This document shows, piece after piece, positions 33,967 through 41,925 of a stretch of DNA of 64,000 bases; within the stretch, counting starts at the first letter, position 1; each line of letters begins with the position of its first letter. Both the position numbers and the translations under genes were made by a program. The notes beneath the pieces were generated by a model, which did not search any database, had not been told where the DNA came from, and worked only from the letters and a program-made list of their open reading frames with translations. The DNA comes from Kytococcus schroeteri (GTDB lineage Bacteria; Actinomycetota; Actinomycetes; Actinomycetales; Dermatophilaceae), in contig NZ_JBHLVH010000014.1 of NCBI RefSeq assembly GCF_042433515.1, positions 62,001 to 126,000 of the forward strand. The letters run 5' to 3'.

Positions 33967-35106
33967 ATGGCCCAGCCCTCCGGATGGCGCATCGGCAGCG
34001 TGCGCGGCGTGCCGGTGTACCTGGGGACCACCTGGCCGCTGCTCGTGGTCCTGGTGGTGGTGCTCAACGGCAGCCAGCTCACCGACGCCCTCGGCCCGGT
34101 GACCGCCTACGGCCTGGGCCTGGCCTACGCCGCGATGCTGGTCTTCAGCGTCTTCGTCCACGAGGTGGGCCACGTGCTGGCCGCCCAGTGGCGCGGCTAC
34201 ACGGTAACCCGCGTGCAGCTCGACCTCATCGGCGGGCACACCGCGCACCAGTCCGACAACACCTCCCCGGGCAGCAACGCGATCGTCGCCGTGGCCGGCC
34301 CGCTGGCCAACCTGGTGCTCGCGGCGCTCGCGGCCGCGGCCCTGTTCGTGGTGCCCGACGGCGTGCCCCACATGGTGGTGGCCAGCGCCCTGTGGGTGAA
34401 CGGCCTGGTGGGCCTGTTCAACCTGCTGCCGGGCATGCCGCTGGACGGCGGGCACGTGGTGGACTCGCTGGTCTGGAAGGCCACCGGCAGCCGCCCGACG
34501 GGCCTGGTGGCCGCCGGCTGGACCGGGCGCCTCATCGCGTTGGTGGTCATCGCCTTCGTCGCGCTCATGGTGGTCCAGGGCCGCAGCCTCGTGACCGTCA
34601 TGTGGGGCGGCCTCATCGCGTGGGTGCTGTGGGCCGGGGCCACGCGCTCCATCCAGGCCGGGGCGGCCCGCCAGGAGCTGGGCCGCCACTCCACCGGGTC
34701 GGTCATGCGGCCCGCGGTGGGGCTGCCGCAGGACGCGCCGGTCTCGGCGCTGCTGGGAGTGCGCGGCTTCCCGGTGCCGGTGGGCGTCGTCACCACCGAT
34801 GCCGAGCACCGCGCCGTGGGGCTGGTGGACCCCTCCGCCCTGGCCCAGGTGCCCGCCGAGCTGCGTGACTCCACGCCCCTGTCCGCCGTGGCCCGCACCG
34901 TGCCCGGCGACTGGACGGTGGACGCCGCCCCGCAGGAGGACATCACCCGCCTGCTCGAGGCGGTGACCTCCCGCCGCCTGCAGGTGGCCGCCATCCGCGA
35001 GCCCGGCCCGCTCGACCCCGACGGCCGGCCCACTCCGCCGCGCATCGTGGGCCTGGCCGACCATGCCTCCATGGAGGCCGGCATGCGCGCCAACGCCCGC
35101 GGCTGA
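33967..35106 (+). CDS. Site-2-protease-like M50 intramembrane metalloprotease
   Basis: 379-residue membrane protease (Rip3/SpoIVFB-type). The Zn-binding motif is VFVHEVGHVLAAQ in the second or third membrane helix, and the distal ligand lies in LLPGMPLDGGHVVDS. About six hydrophobic helices occupy residues 20-230, and a cytoplasmic C-terminal region (about residues 245-370) has the position of the tandem CBS domains of Rip3-like proteins. It probably cleaves a membrane-bound regulator; the substrate is unknown. It precedes trmI by 40 bp. Confidence 0.87.
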   Translation: MAQPSGWRIGSVRGVPVYLGTTWPLLVVLVVVLNGSQLTDALGPVTAYGLGLAYAAMLVFSVFVHEVGHVLAAQWRGYTVTRVQLDLIGGHTAHQSDNTSPGSNAIVAVAGPLANLVLAALAAAALFVVPDGVPHMVVASALWVNGLVGLFNLLPGMPLDGGHVVDSLVWKATGSRPTGLVAAGWTGRLIALVVIAFVALMVVQGRSLVTVMWGGLIAWVLWAGATRSIQAGAARQELGRHSTGSVMRPAVGLPQDAPVSALLGVRGFPVPVGVVTTDAEHRAVGLVDPSALAQVPAELRDSTPLSAVARTVPGDWTVDAAPQEDITRLLEAVTSRRLQVAAIREPGPLDPDGRPTPPRIVGLADHASMEAGMRANARG

Positions 35107-35146
35107 CGGGAGCCCGGCCCCCGGGGTGCACCTAGAATCGGCGCCC

Positions 35147-36220
35147 ATGACCTCCCCCCAGCCGTCCCCCGCCCAGCCCACCCCCGATGCCGGGTGGACC
35201 GGTGAGCAGGGCCGCCGCGGCCCCTTCCGCGTGGGGGAGCGGGTGCAGCTGACCGACCCCAAGGGCCGCATGCACACCATCGTGCTGGAGCCCGGCAAGC
35301 GCTTCCACAACACGCGTGGCCACATCGCCCACGACGACCTCATCGGCGCGCCCGACGGCAGTGTGGCCACACACTCCACGGGCGCGCAGTGGCAGGCCCT
35401 GCGCCCGCTGCTGAGCGACCACGTCATGTCGATGCCGCGCGGCGCCGCCGTGGTCTACCCCAAGGACTCCGCCCAGATCGTGGGCATGGCCGACATCTTC
35501 CCCGGCGCCGTGGTGGTGGAGGCCGGCGTCGGTTCCGGCGCGCTGAGCATGAGCCTGCTGCGGGCGGTGGGGGAGACCGGCCGCCTGCACTCCTTCGAGC
35601 TGCGCAAGGAGTTCGCCGAGATCGCGCGCTCCAACGCCCGGGCCTTCCTCGGCGGTGACCACCCGGCGTGGAGCATCCACCTGGGCGACCTCGCCGAGGA
35701 GCTGCCCCGCACCCTGGAGCCCGGCAGCGTGGACCGCGTGGTCCTCGACATGCTGGCCCCCTGGGACTGCCTGGCGGCGGTGGCCGACGCGCTGGCGCCC
35801 GGCGGCGTGCTCATCTGCTACGTGGCCACGGCCACCCAGCTCTCCCGCGTGGCCGAGGCCGCACGCGACCACGGCGGCTTCACCGAGCCCCGCGCCTGGG
35901 AGTCGATGGTGCGCGGCTGGCACCTGGAGGGCCTGGCCGTCCGCCCGGAGCACCGCATGCACGGCCACACCGGCTTCCTCATCTCGATGCGGCGCCTGGC
36001 CCCGGCCACCGACGCCCCGGAGCTGGCCAAGCGCCCTGCCAAGGCCGGAGCGGACGCCGACGTCTCGGCCGGCGGCTGGACCGAGCGATTCGACGCCGAG
36101 GACTGGACCGGGGAGAACCTGGGGGAGCGCTGGATCAGCCCCAAGAAGCTGCGCCGCGTGCGCCGCGACCAGGAGCACCACGAGCGCCTGGGCAGCACCC
36201 GCCTCGGCGACGACGCCTGA
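35147..36220 (+). CDS. trmI: tRNA (adenine-58-N1)-methyltransferase
   Basis: 357-residue SAM-dependent methyltransferase that modifies A58 in the T loop of tRNAs. The N-terminal OB-like part has FRVGERVQLTDPKGRMHTI. The SAM motif is VVVEAGVGSGALSMSLLRAV, followed by SFELRKEFAEIARSN and the catalytic-loop region VLDMLAPWDCLAAV. The C-terminal ~70 residues form the usual basic tail. The ATG lies eight bases behind TAGAAT. In other actinobacteria the next genes are mpa/arc, dop and pup; here the convergent DUF3054 gene follows after 29 bp. Confidence 0.93.
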   Translation: MTSPQPSPAQPTPDAGWTGEQGRRGPFRVGERVQLTDPKGRMHTIVLEPGKRFHNTRGHIAHDDLIGAPDGSVATHSTGAQWQALRPLLSDHVMSMPRGAAVVYPKDSAQIVGMADIFPGAVVVEAGVGSGALSMSLLRAVGETGRLHSFELRKEFAEIARSNARAFLGGDHPAWSIHLGDLAEELPRTLEPGSVDRVVLDMLAPWDCLAAVADALAPGGVLICYVATATQLSRVAEAARDHGGFTEPRAWESMVRGWHLEGLAVRPEHRMHGHTGFLISMRRLAPATDAPELAKRPAKAGADADVSAGGWTERFDAEDWTGENLGERWISPKKLRRVRRDQEHHERLGSTRLGDDA

Positions 36221-36236
36221 GGCGCCCCGGAGGGCG
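36221..36236. terminator. Small two-way hairpin between trmI and the DUF3054 gene
   Basis: A GCGCCC-CGGA-GGGCGC stem-loop fills most of the 29-bp gap between the two convergent stops. It marks the spot where the Pup-proteasome genes would be expected. Confidence 0.5.
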
Positions 36237-36249
36237 CTCTCGGCCCGCC

Positions 36250-36666
36250 TCAGCCGCGTCGGGCGAGCAGCGCGGCCACGGCGCGCCAGCCGAGCAGCAG
36301 CACGCCGAGCACGAGGGTGGTCACCAGCACGAAGGACCAGGCCGTGCCCTGACCGGTGAGCTGGCGCAGGGCCATGCCCACCAGGACGGTGGCCACGAGC
36401 ACGACGCCCCCATCGGCCAGCGTGTCCGGCACGCGGCGGCGCACCGCGGCGGTGGCCACCCAGCCCAGGGCCGCCCCGGCCCAGAACGGCCAGGCGGTCT
36501 CCGGCACGCCGGTGAGCACGTGGCCCGTCTCGTGGCTGCGCCGGCCCAGCCCGGCGAACAGGGCGATCGACCCGGCATCGAGGAGGGCGGCGGCCCACAG
36601 CGGCACGCGGCGGGCCAGGGCACGGGCGGAGCGGGGGGCACGGTCAGGGCGCGGGGTGGAGGACAT
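36250..36666 (-). CDS. DUF3054 family membrane protein
   Basis: 138-residue protein with four hydrophobic helices. Characteristic DUF3054 segments are LDAGSIALFAGLGRRSHETG, TAWPFWAGAALGW and GQGTAWSFVLVTTLVLGVLLLGWRA. The function is unknown. The ATG at 36666 is six bases behind TACGGT on the minus strand. It is convergent with trmI and divergent from the FKBP lipoprotein. Confidence 0.85.
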   Translation of the reverse strand: MSSTPRPDRAPRSARALARRVPLWAAALLDAGSIALFAGLGRRSHETGHVLTGVPETAWPFWAGAALGWVATAAVRRRVPDTLADGGVVLVATVLVGMALRQLTGQGTAWSFVLVTTLVLGVLLLGWRAVAALLARRG

Positions 36667-36818
36667 GGCGCCACCGTACGGGGCCGGGGGGCTGCGCCTC
36701 CGTCGCCCTGCCCCGGCCGGCGGGATCCTGACCAAAACCACGGCGGATTCCCAGCCAGTGCTCAGGCAGGCGCGTCTACGATGCGGCGAAACCACCGTCA
36801 ACCGATGAGGATCCACCT

Positions 36819-38057
36819 GTGAAGCGCACGTCCGTCCGCCTGATCGCCCTGGTGTCCACCGCAGCCCTGAGCCTGACCGCCTGCGGCAACGACGAGTCGA
36901 AGGGGGACTCCTCGGACTCCCCGAGCAGCTCCTCGAGCGCCCCGGCCGAGTCCGGCGCGCCGAGCGACGAGGCCTCGCCGTCGGAGGGCTCCTCCGACGG
37001 CTCCAGCGAGGGGGCCTCCTCGGACGCCGCCTCGTCTGCGGGTGCCAGCGAGTCCCCGGCCGACCCGTCCGCCTCCGGCAAGGGCGGCAAGGACGCCGAC
37101 GGCAAGGGCGGCAAGGACGCCAAGCAGCAGAAGGACGCCGACGGCAAGAAGCCGGACCCCAAGAAGGCCGGCAAGCTGGACGACCTCGAGGCCAAGGGTG
37201 GCGACAAGCCGTCGCTGACCTTCGGCGACAAGCCGTTCACCGTCTCGGACACCCAGACCCGAGTCGTCGAGGAGGGCGACGGCGAGGAGCTCACCTCCGA
37301 CCACACCGCCATGCTCGAGTACGCCCTCTACAACGGCACCTCCGGCAAGGAGCTGCAGAACGCGTTCGGCCAGCAGACCGTGCCGCTGAAGATGAACGAC
37401 GAGCAGACCATCGAGGAGCTGCGCAAGGCCATGGAGGGCCAGAAGGTCGGCTCCACCGTGGCGGTGGCCATCCCCGGCGAGAAGGCCTTCGGCAAGCAGG
37501 GCGCCCCGCAGCTGGGCCTGGAGCCCGGCGACACCGTGGTCTACCTCATGAAGATCAAGGACGGCTCCAAGCCGCTCAAGGAGGCCCAGGGCACCGAGAA
37601 GGAGGCCCCGGCCGACCTGCCCAAGGCCGAGGTGTTCACCGACAAGCCGGCCAAGATCACCATCCCCGACGCCGAGGCCCCCAAGAAGCTCAAGCAGGCC
37701 ACCCTCATCGAGGGCGAGGGCGACACCGTGAAGAAGGGCGACACCATCACCGTGCACTACACCGGTGTGAAGTGGGCCAAGGGCAAGGAGGGCGAGAAGT
37801 TCGACTCCTCGCACGACCGTGGCGAGCCGGCGGCCTTCCCGATCGGCGTCGGCCAGGTCATCCCGGCCTGGGACGAGGTCTTCGTGGGCAAGAAGGTCGG
37901 TTCCCGCGTGGAGCTGGTCGTGCCGCCGAAGGACGGCTACGGCAAGAAGGGCATGCCCGCCGGCGGCATCAAGGGCGACGACACCCTGGTGTTCGTGGTC
38001 GACATCCTCGACACCCAGTCCTCCGGACAGCAGGGCGGCGACCAGTCCGGCAAGTGA
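36819..38057 (+). CDS. Lipoprotein with two FKBP-type peptidyl-prolyl isomerase domains
   Basis: 412-residue exported lipoprotein. The signal peptide ends in LSLTAC (lipidated Cys 22), followed by a ~90-residue Ser/Asp/Gly/Lys-rich linker. FKBP domain 1 (about 140-255) is divergent (ELTSDHTAMLEYALYNGTSG). Domain 2 (about 295-400) is canonical, with ITVHYTGVKW, FDSSHDRGEPAAFPIGVGQV, IPAWDEVFVGKKVGSRVELV and PKDGYGKKG. It should assist folding of proteins outside the membrane. GTG 36819 has GAGGAT ahead. It is followed by a terminator and a second FKBP gene. Confidence 0.9.
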   Translation: MKRTSVRLIALVSTAALSLTACGNDESKGDSSDSPSSSSSAPAESGAPSDEASPSEGSSDGSSEGASSDAASSAGASESPADPSASGKGGKDADGKGGKDAKQQKDADGKKPDPKKAGKLDDLEAKGGDKPSLTFGDKPFTVSDTQTRVVEEGDGEELTSDHTAMLEYALYNGTSGKELQNAFGQQTVPLKMNDEQTIEELRKAMEGQKVGSTVAVAIPGEKAFGKQGAPQLGLEPGDTVVYLMKIKDGSKPLKEAQGTEKEAPADLPKAEVFTDKPAKITIPDAEAPKKLKQATLIEGEGDTVKKGDTITVHYTGVKWAKGKEGEKFDSSHDRGEPAAFPIGVGQVIPAWDEVFVGKKVGSRVELVVPPKDGYGKKGMPAGGIKGDDTLVFVVDILDTQSSGQQGGDQSGK

Positions 38058-38096
38058 CACCTGGGGCTGCCTGAGCCCCCGCCCATCAGGCACACT

Positions 38097-38128
38097 GGGC
38101 CCTCACACCGACCGTGTGAGGGCCCTTT
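38097..38128 (+). terminator. Rho-independent terminator after the FKBP lipoprotein
   Basis: Perfect 12-base arms GGGCCCTCACAC and GTGTGAGGGCCC with a five-base loop, directly followed by TTT. It is one of the few hairpins in this window with a T-tract. Confidence 0.9.
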
Positions 38129-38162
38129 CGTGCGCCCTTCCCGCCGCACCCCCGGAGGCACC

Positions 38163-38549
38163 ATGAGCGACCAGCCCACCAAGCCCGAGATCGACTTCCC
38201 CGAGGGCGAGGCCCCCACCGAGCTGGTGGTCGAGGACCTCTGGGAGGGCGACGGCGCGCAGGCCGGCGCCGGCGACGTCATCGCCGCGCACTACGTGGGC
38301 GTGGCCTTCTCCACCGGCGAGCAGTTCGACGCCTCGTGGGACCGCGGCACCCCGCTGCAGTTCCAGCTGGGCGTCGGCCAGGTCATCGCCGGCTGGGACG
38401 AGGGCATGCAGGGCATGCGTGTGGGCGGCCGCCGCAAGCTCGTCATCCCGCCGCACATGGCCTACGGCGACGCCGGTGCCGGTGGCGTCATCGCCCCCGG
38501 TGAGACCCTCATCTTCGTGGTGGACCTCGTGGCGGTGGCCGAGCGCTGA
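38163..38549 (+). CDS. FKBP-type peptidyl-prolyl cis-trans isomerase, cytoplasmic
   Basis: 128-residue single-domain FKBP without a signal peptide. The active-site pattern is clear: AHYVGVAFSTGEQFDASWDR, FQLGVGQVIAGWDEGMQGMR, RKLVIPPHMAYGDAGAG and a final LIFVVDLVAV. GGAGG lies four bases ahead of ATG 38163. Its TGA shares a base with the pafB start (TGATG), so it heads the FKBP-pafB-pafC operon. Confidence 0.93.
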   Translation: MSDQPTKPEIDFPEGEAPTELVVEDLWEGDGAQAGAGDVIAAHYVGVAFSTGEQFDASWDRGTPLQFQLGVGQVIAGWDEGMQGMRVGGRRKLVIPPHMAYGDAGAGGVIAPGETLIFVVDLVAVAER

Positions 38550-39556
38550 TGGCCGCTGCCGGGCGCGGGCACGACCCCAACCTGAAGACCGAGCGGCTGC
38601 TCAACCTTCTGCTCGCGCTCCTGCACACCCGGCGGCCGCTCACCAAGGCGGAGATCCGGCGGATCATGCCGGAGTACCAGGAGGGCAGCGCCGAGGCGTT
38701 CGACCGCACCTTCGAGCGGGACAAGAACGACCTGCGCGCCCTGGGCGTGCCCGTGACCACTGCCCCGGTGGACCCCGGCTTCGACGACGAGGAGGGCTAC
38801 CGCGTCGACCCCGACGAGTACGCCCTGCCCGAGCTGGTCTTCACCGCCGAGGAGCTGACGCTGCTGGGCGTGGCCGCGCGGGTGTGGGGCCAGGCCTCGC
38901 TCTCGGCGGCCGCCCAGCGGGCGCTGCACAAGGTGAGCGCGCTGGACCCGGACGCCGACGAGGCCGAGGAACCCGGGGCCGCGGTGCTCGGGGTGCAGCC
39001 GGTCATCCGCACCCCGGAGGCCGCCTTCGCGGGCCTGCGCGACGCCATCGGCTCGCGACGTGCGGTGACCTTCGACTACCGCCGCAGCGGGGCGCCGGTC
39101 TCGCGGCGGCACGTGCAGCCGTGGGCGCTGCTGCTGCGCCGGGGCCGCTGGTACGTGACGGGCTTCGACGCCGACCGCGACGCCCCGCGCGTCTTCCGGC
39201 TCTCGCGCATCCTCGGGCCGGTGCGCGCCACCGGGCCGGCCGGCGCCGTGCAGGTGCCCGCCGACCACGACCCCTCGGCCATGATCGCCGCGGCCACCCG
39301 CGGGGCCACCGACACCGTCGGCGCCCGGGTGACGGTGACGCCCGGGCGTGGCTGGGGCCTGCGTCGCTGGGCCGACGAGGTGTCCCCGGGCCCCGAGGGT
39401 GACGTCCTGGTCCTCGGCGCGGCCGACCGCTCCCGCATCGTGGGACAGCTGGCCGAGCTGGGGCCGGACCTGCTCTGGGTGGAGCCGGAGGACCTGCGCA
39501 CCCAGGTGGTCGACCGGCTGCGCCAGGTGTCCGCACCCACGAGCGAGGAGGGCTGA
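38549..39556 (+). CDS. pafB: WYL-domain transcriptional regulator PafB
   Basis: 335-residue regulator. A winged helix-turn-helix (TERLLNLLLALLHTRRPLTKAEIRRI) is followed by a linker and a WYL domain with FDYRRSGAPVSRRHVQPWALLLRRGRWYVTGFD (split here around the usual WYL triad) and a WCX C-terminal domain. In mycobacteria PafB and PafC form a heterodimer that activates DNA-damage genes independently of LexA. It is joined to the FKBP gene and to pafC by one-base TGATG overlaps. The neighbouring pafA and pup genes after which it is named are not here. Confidence 0.9.
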   Translation: MAAAGRGHDPNLKTERLLNLLLALLHTRRPLTKAEIRRIMPEYQEGSAEAFDRTFERDKNDLRALGVPVTTAPVDPGFDDEEGYRVDPDEYALPELVFTAEELTLLGVAARVWGQASLSAAAQRALHKVSALDPDADEAEEPGAAVLGVQPVIRTPEAAFAGLRDAIGSRRAVTFDYRRSGAPVSRRHVQPWALLLRRGRWYVTGFDADRDAPRVFRLSRILGPVRATGPAGAVQVPADHDPSAMIAAATRGATDTVGARVTVTPGRGWGLRRWADEVSPGPEGDVLVLGAADRSRIVGQLAELGPDLLWVEPEDLRTQVVDRLRQVSAPTSEEG

Positions 39557-40593
39557 TGGCCGCCGAGTCCGCGACCGCGCGCCTGGAGCGCCTGCTGGCC
39601 ATGGTGCCCTGGCTGCTGCAGCGCCAGGGCGTCGCGATCGAGGAGGCCGCCCGCGCCTTCGGCGTCACCCCCGCGTCGCTCGAGCGCGACCTGCAGCTCG
39701 TCTTCATGTGCGGCCTGCCGGGCCGCATGCCCGACGACCTCATCGAGGCCGAGTGGGCCGGCGGGCACGTGTTCCTGCGCAACGCCGACACCATCTCCCG
39801 CCCGCTGCGGCTGGGACCGGACGAGGCCGTCACGCTCGTGGCCGGCCTGCGGGCCCTGGCCGGGGCGCCGGGGCTGGGCGAGACGGACCGGCAGCGCGCC
39901 ACCGCGCTGGCCGACCGCATCGCCGAGGCGGCGGGACCGCTGCGCGCCCTGGTGGAGGGCACGGTGGTGCACGAGACCCCCGGCGCGCACGACGACGAGT
40001 TGGCCGCACGCCTGCGCCGGGCGGTGCAGGACCACCGGCTGGTGCGCCTGGTGCACGTGGCCGCCGGTCGCGACGAGGCCACCACCCGCGAGGTGGACCC
40101 GATGCGGGTGGTGGCCGTGGACGGCCAGACCTACCTGGAGGCCTGGTGCCGCACCGCGCTGGACGTGCGGCTCTTCCGGCTCGACCGCATCGCCGAGGCC
40201 GAGGTGCTCGACGCCGACGGCACCCCGCCGCCTCAGGCCCGCCCCAAGGACCTGGAGGGCGGTGCGTACGGCGGCTCGCCCGACGACCTGGCGGTGGTGC
40301 TGGACCTGAGCCCGGAGGTCGACTGGGTGGCCGAGTACTACGGGGCCACCGACCTCGCGGACGCCGGACCCGTGGACCGGGCGGGTGTGCCGGGGCCGCT
40401 GCCGGACCCGCCCGCCGACCGCCGCCGGGTGCTCGTGCGGGTGGCGGACCCCGCCTGGGTGCGCAGGCTGGTCTGGACCACCGGGGGAGCGGTGCGCGTG
40501 GTGGCACCCGAGGCGCTCGCGGGTGAGGTGCGCCACGGGGCCGAGGCGGCCGCGGCGCGCTTGTCGGGTACTCGCACGGCTACCGTAGAGTGA
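39556..40593 (+). CDS. pafC: WYL-domain transcriptional regulator PafC
   Basis: 345-residue partner of PafB with the same layout: N-terminal helix-turn-helix (ARLERLLAMVPWLLQRQGVAI, EAARAFGVTPASLERDLQLV), WYL domain (DHRLVRLVHVAAGRDEATT, TYLEAWCRTALDVRLFRLDRI) and a WCX-like end (WVRRLVWTTGGAVRVVAPEAL). The last residue of the WYL core, where Tyr is usual, reads TYLEAWC, typical of PafC. It probably binds DNA as a heterodimer with PafB. Likely co-transcribed with tatA, 28 bp further on, although a separate tatA promoter is possible. Confidence 0.9.
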   Translation: MAAESATARLERLLAMVPWLLQRQGVAIEEAARAFGVTPASLERDLQLVFMCGLPGRMPDDLIEAEWAGGHVFLRNADTISRPLRLGPDEAVTLVAGLRALAGAPGLGETDRQRATALADRIAEAAGPLRALVEGTVVHETPGAHDDELAARLRRAVQDHRLVRLVHVAAGRDEATTREVDPMRVVAVDGQTYLEAWCRTALDVRLFRLDRIAEAEVLDADGTPPPQARPKDLEGGAYGGSPDDLAVVLDLSPEVDWVAEYYGATDLADAGPVDRAGVPGPLPDPPADRRRVLVRVADPAWVRRLVWTTGGAVRVVAPEALAGEVRHGAEAAAARLSGTRTATVE

Positions 40594-40621
40594 CATCACC
40601 CGAAACGATCTAGGAGAGACC

Positions 40622-40993
40622 ATGGGCGCAAGGCTGTTCGACAACTGGTGGACGCTGCTGATCCTCGTCATCGTCATCGTGCTCGTCTTCGCCTCGGCCA
40701 AGCTGCCGGACATGGCCCGCAACCTGGGGCGCTCGGCCCGCGTGCTGAAGTCCGAGGTGGGCGAGATGAAGAAGGACGGCAAGGACGAGACGGTCGACGG
40801 AAAGGCCACCGAGGTGCGCGCCGAGGCCCGCCCCGACGGCACCCGCGTCACCGAGACCACGGTGCGTGAGGAGAAGTGGACCCCCGAGGCCCACGCCGCC
40901 GACTACGACGCCGCCCGTCCGGACTCCCGTCTGGCCGACCCGACCCGTTCGGCCGAGGCCAACAAGCCGTCCGACGGCACCCGCCTGAACTGA
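40622..40993 (+). CDS. tatA: Sec-independent translocase subunit TatA
   Basis: 123-residue TatA. One N-terminal membrane helix (WWTLLILVIVIVLVFASAK) leads into the hinge and amphipathic helix LPDMARNLGRSARVLKSEV, then an acidic and basic cytoplasmic tail that is longer than in E. coli but normal for actinobacteria. It forms the protein-conducting assembly for folded Tat substrates such as the ceramidase at 22076. AGGAG lies seven bases ahead of the ATG. Confidence 0.94.
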   Translation: MGARLFDNWWTLLILVIVIVLVFASAKLPDMARNLGRSARVLKSEVGEMKKDGKDETVDGKATEVRAEARPDGTRVTETTVREEKWTPEAHAADYDAARPDSRLADPTRSAEANKPSDGTRLN

Positions 40994-40998
40994 CGCGC

Positions 40999-41820
40999 GT
41001 GGCCCGCAACCCCTTCTCGAGGAAGGCTCCGAACCCGGAGGGCCGCATGGCCCTCGTGGAGCACTTCAAGGAACTCCGCAACCGCATGCTCATCGCCGCG
41101 GTTGCGGTGTTCGTCGGGATGTGCGTGGGGTGGTACTACTACGAGGCCATCGCCGAGTTCCTGATGCGCCCCATCGTGGAGGTGGCCAAGGAACGCGGCA
41201 AGGACGACTTCTCGGTCAACTTCGGCGCCGGTGGCGTGACCCAGCCGTTCACCATCAAGGCCAAGATCTCGGCGGTCGTGGGCGTCATCATCGCCAGCCC
41301 GATCTGGCTGTGGCAGTTCTGGGCGTTCATCCTCCCTGGCCTGTACCGCCGGGAGAAGATGATCGCCTTCGGGTACTTCCTCGCGGCGGTGCCGATGTTC
41401 CTGCTCGGCTGCGCCCTGGCCCTGTGGGCCCTGCCGTCGGCCGTGAAGGCGCTCATCGGGGCCTTCATGCCGGAGGGCGGCACCAACCTCACGGCGGCCG
41501 AGCCGTACTTCGCCTTCGTCGGCAACTTCATCCTCTGGTTCGGCATGGCCTTCCTGCTGCCGGTCATCATGGTGGCCGTCAACCACGCCGGCCTGCTGAG
41601 CGGCCGGGTCATGCTCCGGGGCTGGCGCTGGGCCACGATCGGTGTGCTCGTGTTCGCGGCCCTGGCGGCACCGGAGCCCACCTCGATGGTGGCGCTCACC
41701 ATCCCGATGATGCTCATGTACGTCATCGCCTGCGGCATCGCGATCCTGCGCGACAAGATGCGCAAGCGCGACCGTCCGGAGTACCTGGACCTCGACCCGG
41801 ACACCGCCTCGGCGCTCTGA
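40999..41820 (+). CDS. tatC: Sec-independent translocase subunit TatC
   Basis: 273-residue TatC with six membrane helices. The conserved cytoplasmic N terminus is RMALVEHFKELRNRMLIA, and the first periplasmic loop and helix 2 region contains FTIKAKISAVVGVIIASPIWLWQFWAFILPGLYRRE in overlapping family blocks. It recognises twin-arginine signal peptides. GTG 40999 is five bases after the tatA stop. A hairpin terminator follows at 41843. Confidence 0.94.
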   Translation: MARNPFSRKAPNPEGRMALVEHFKELRNRMLIAAVAVFVGMCVGWYYYEAIAEFLMRPIVEVAKERGKDDFSVNFGAGGVTQPFTIKAKISAVVGVIIASPIWLWQFWAFILPGLYRREKMIAFGYFLAAVPMFLLGCALALWALPSAVKALIGAFMPEGGTNLTAAEPYFAFVGNFILWFGMAFLLPVIMVAVNHAGLLSGRVMLRGWRWATIGVLVFAALAAPEPTSMVALTIPMMLMYVIACGIAILRDKMRKRDRPEYLDLDPDTASAL

Positions 41821-41842
41821 GCCGCGCCGCCCGGTCCCACGT

Positions 41843-41868
41843 CGGCCCGTCCCTTCCGGGGCGGGCCG
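41843..41868 (+). terminator. Terminator hairpin after tatC
   Basis: An 11-bp stem (CGGCCCG-T-CCC with GGG-G-CGGGCCG) and a four-base loop, followed by TT, 23 bases after the tatC stop. It closes the FKBP-pafBC-tatAC gene run before the leaderless helY. Confidence 0.8.
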
Positions 41869-41925
41869 TTCGCGTGCCCGGGCGGTCACCGTGGGGCTGT
41901 CGGTGGCTCCACCTAGGGTGGACGC

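Noticed and set aside
36220..36819. Hidden pup or pafA gene in the trmI-FKBP interval
   Set aside because: Both strands were read: the interval holds only DUF3054 and about 150 bp of promoter region, and no short ORF ends in GGE or GGQ.
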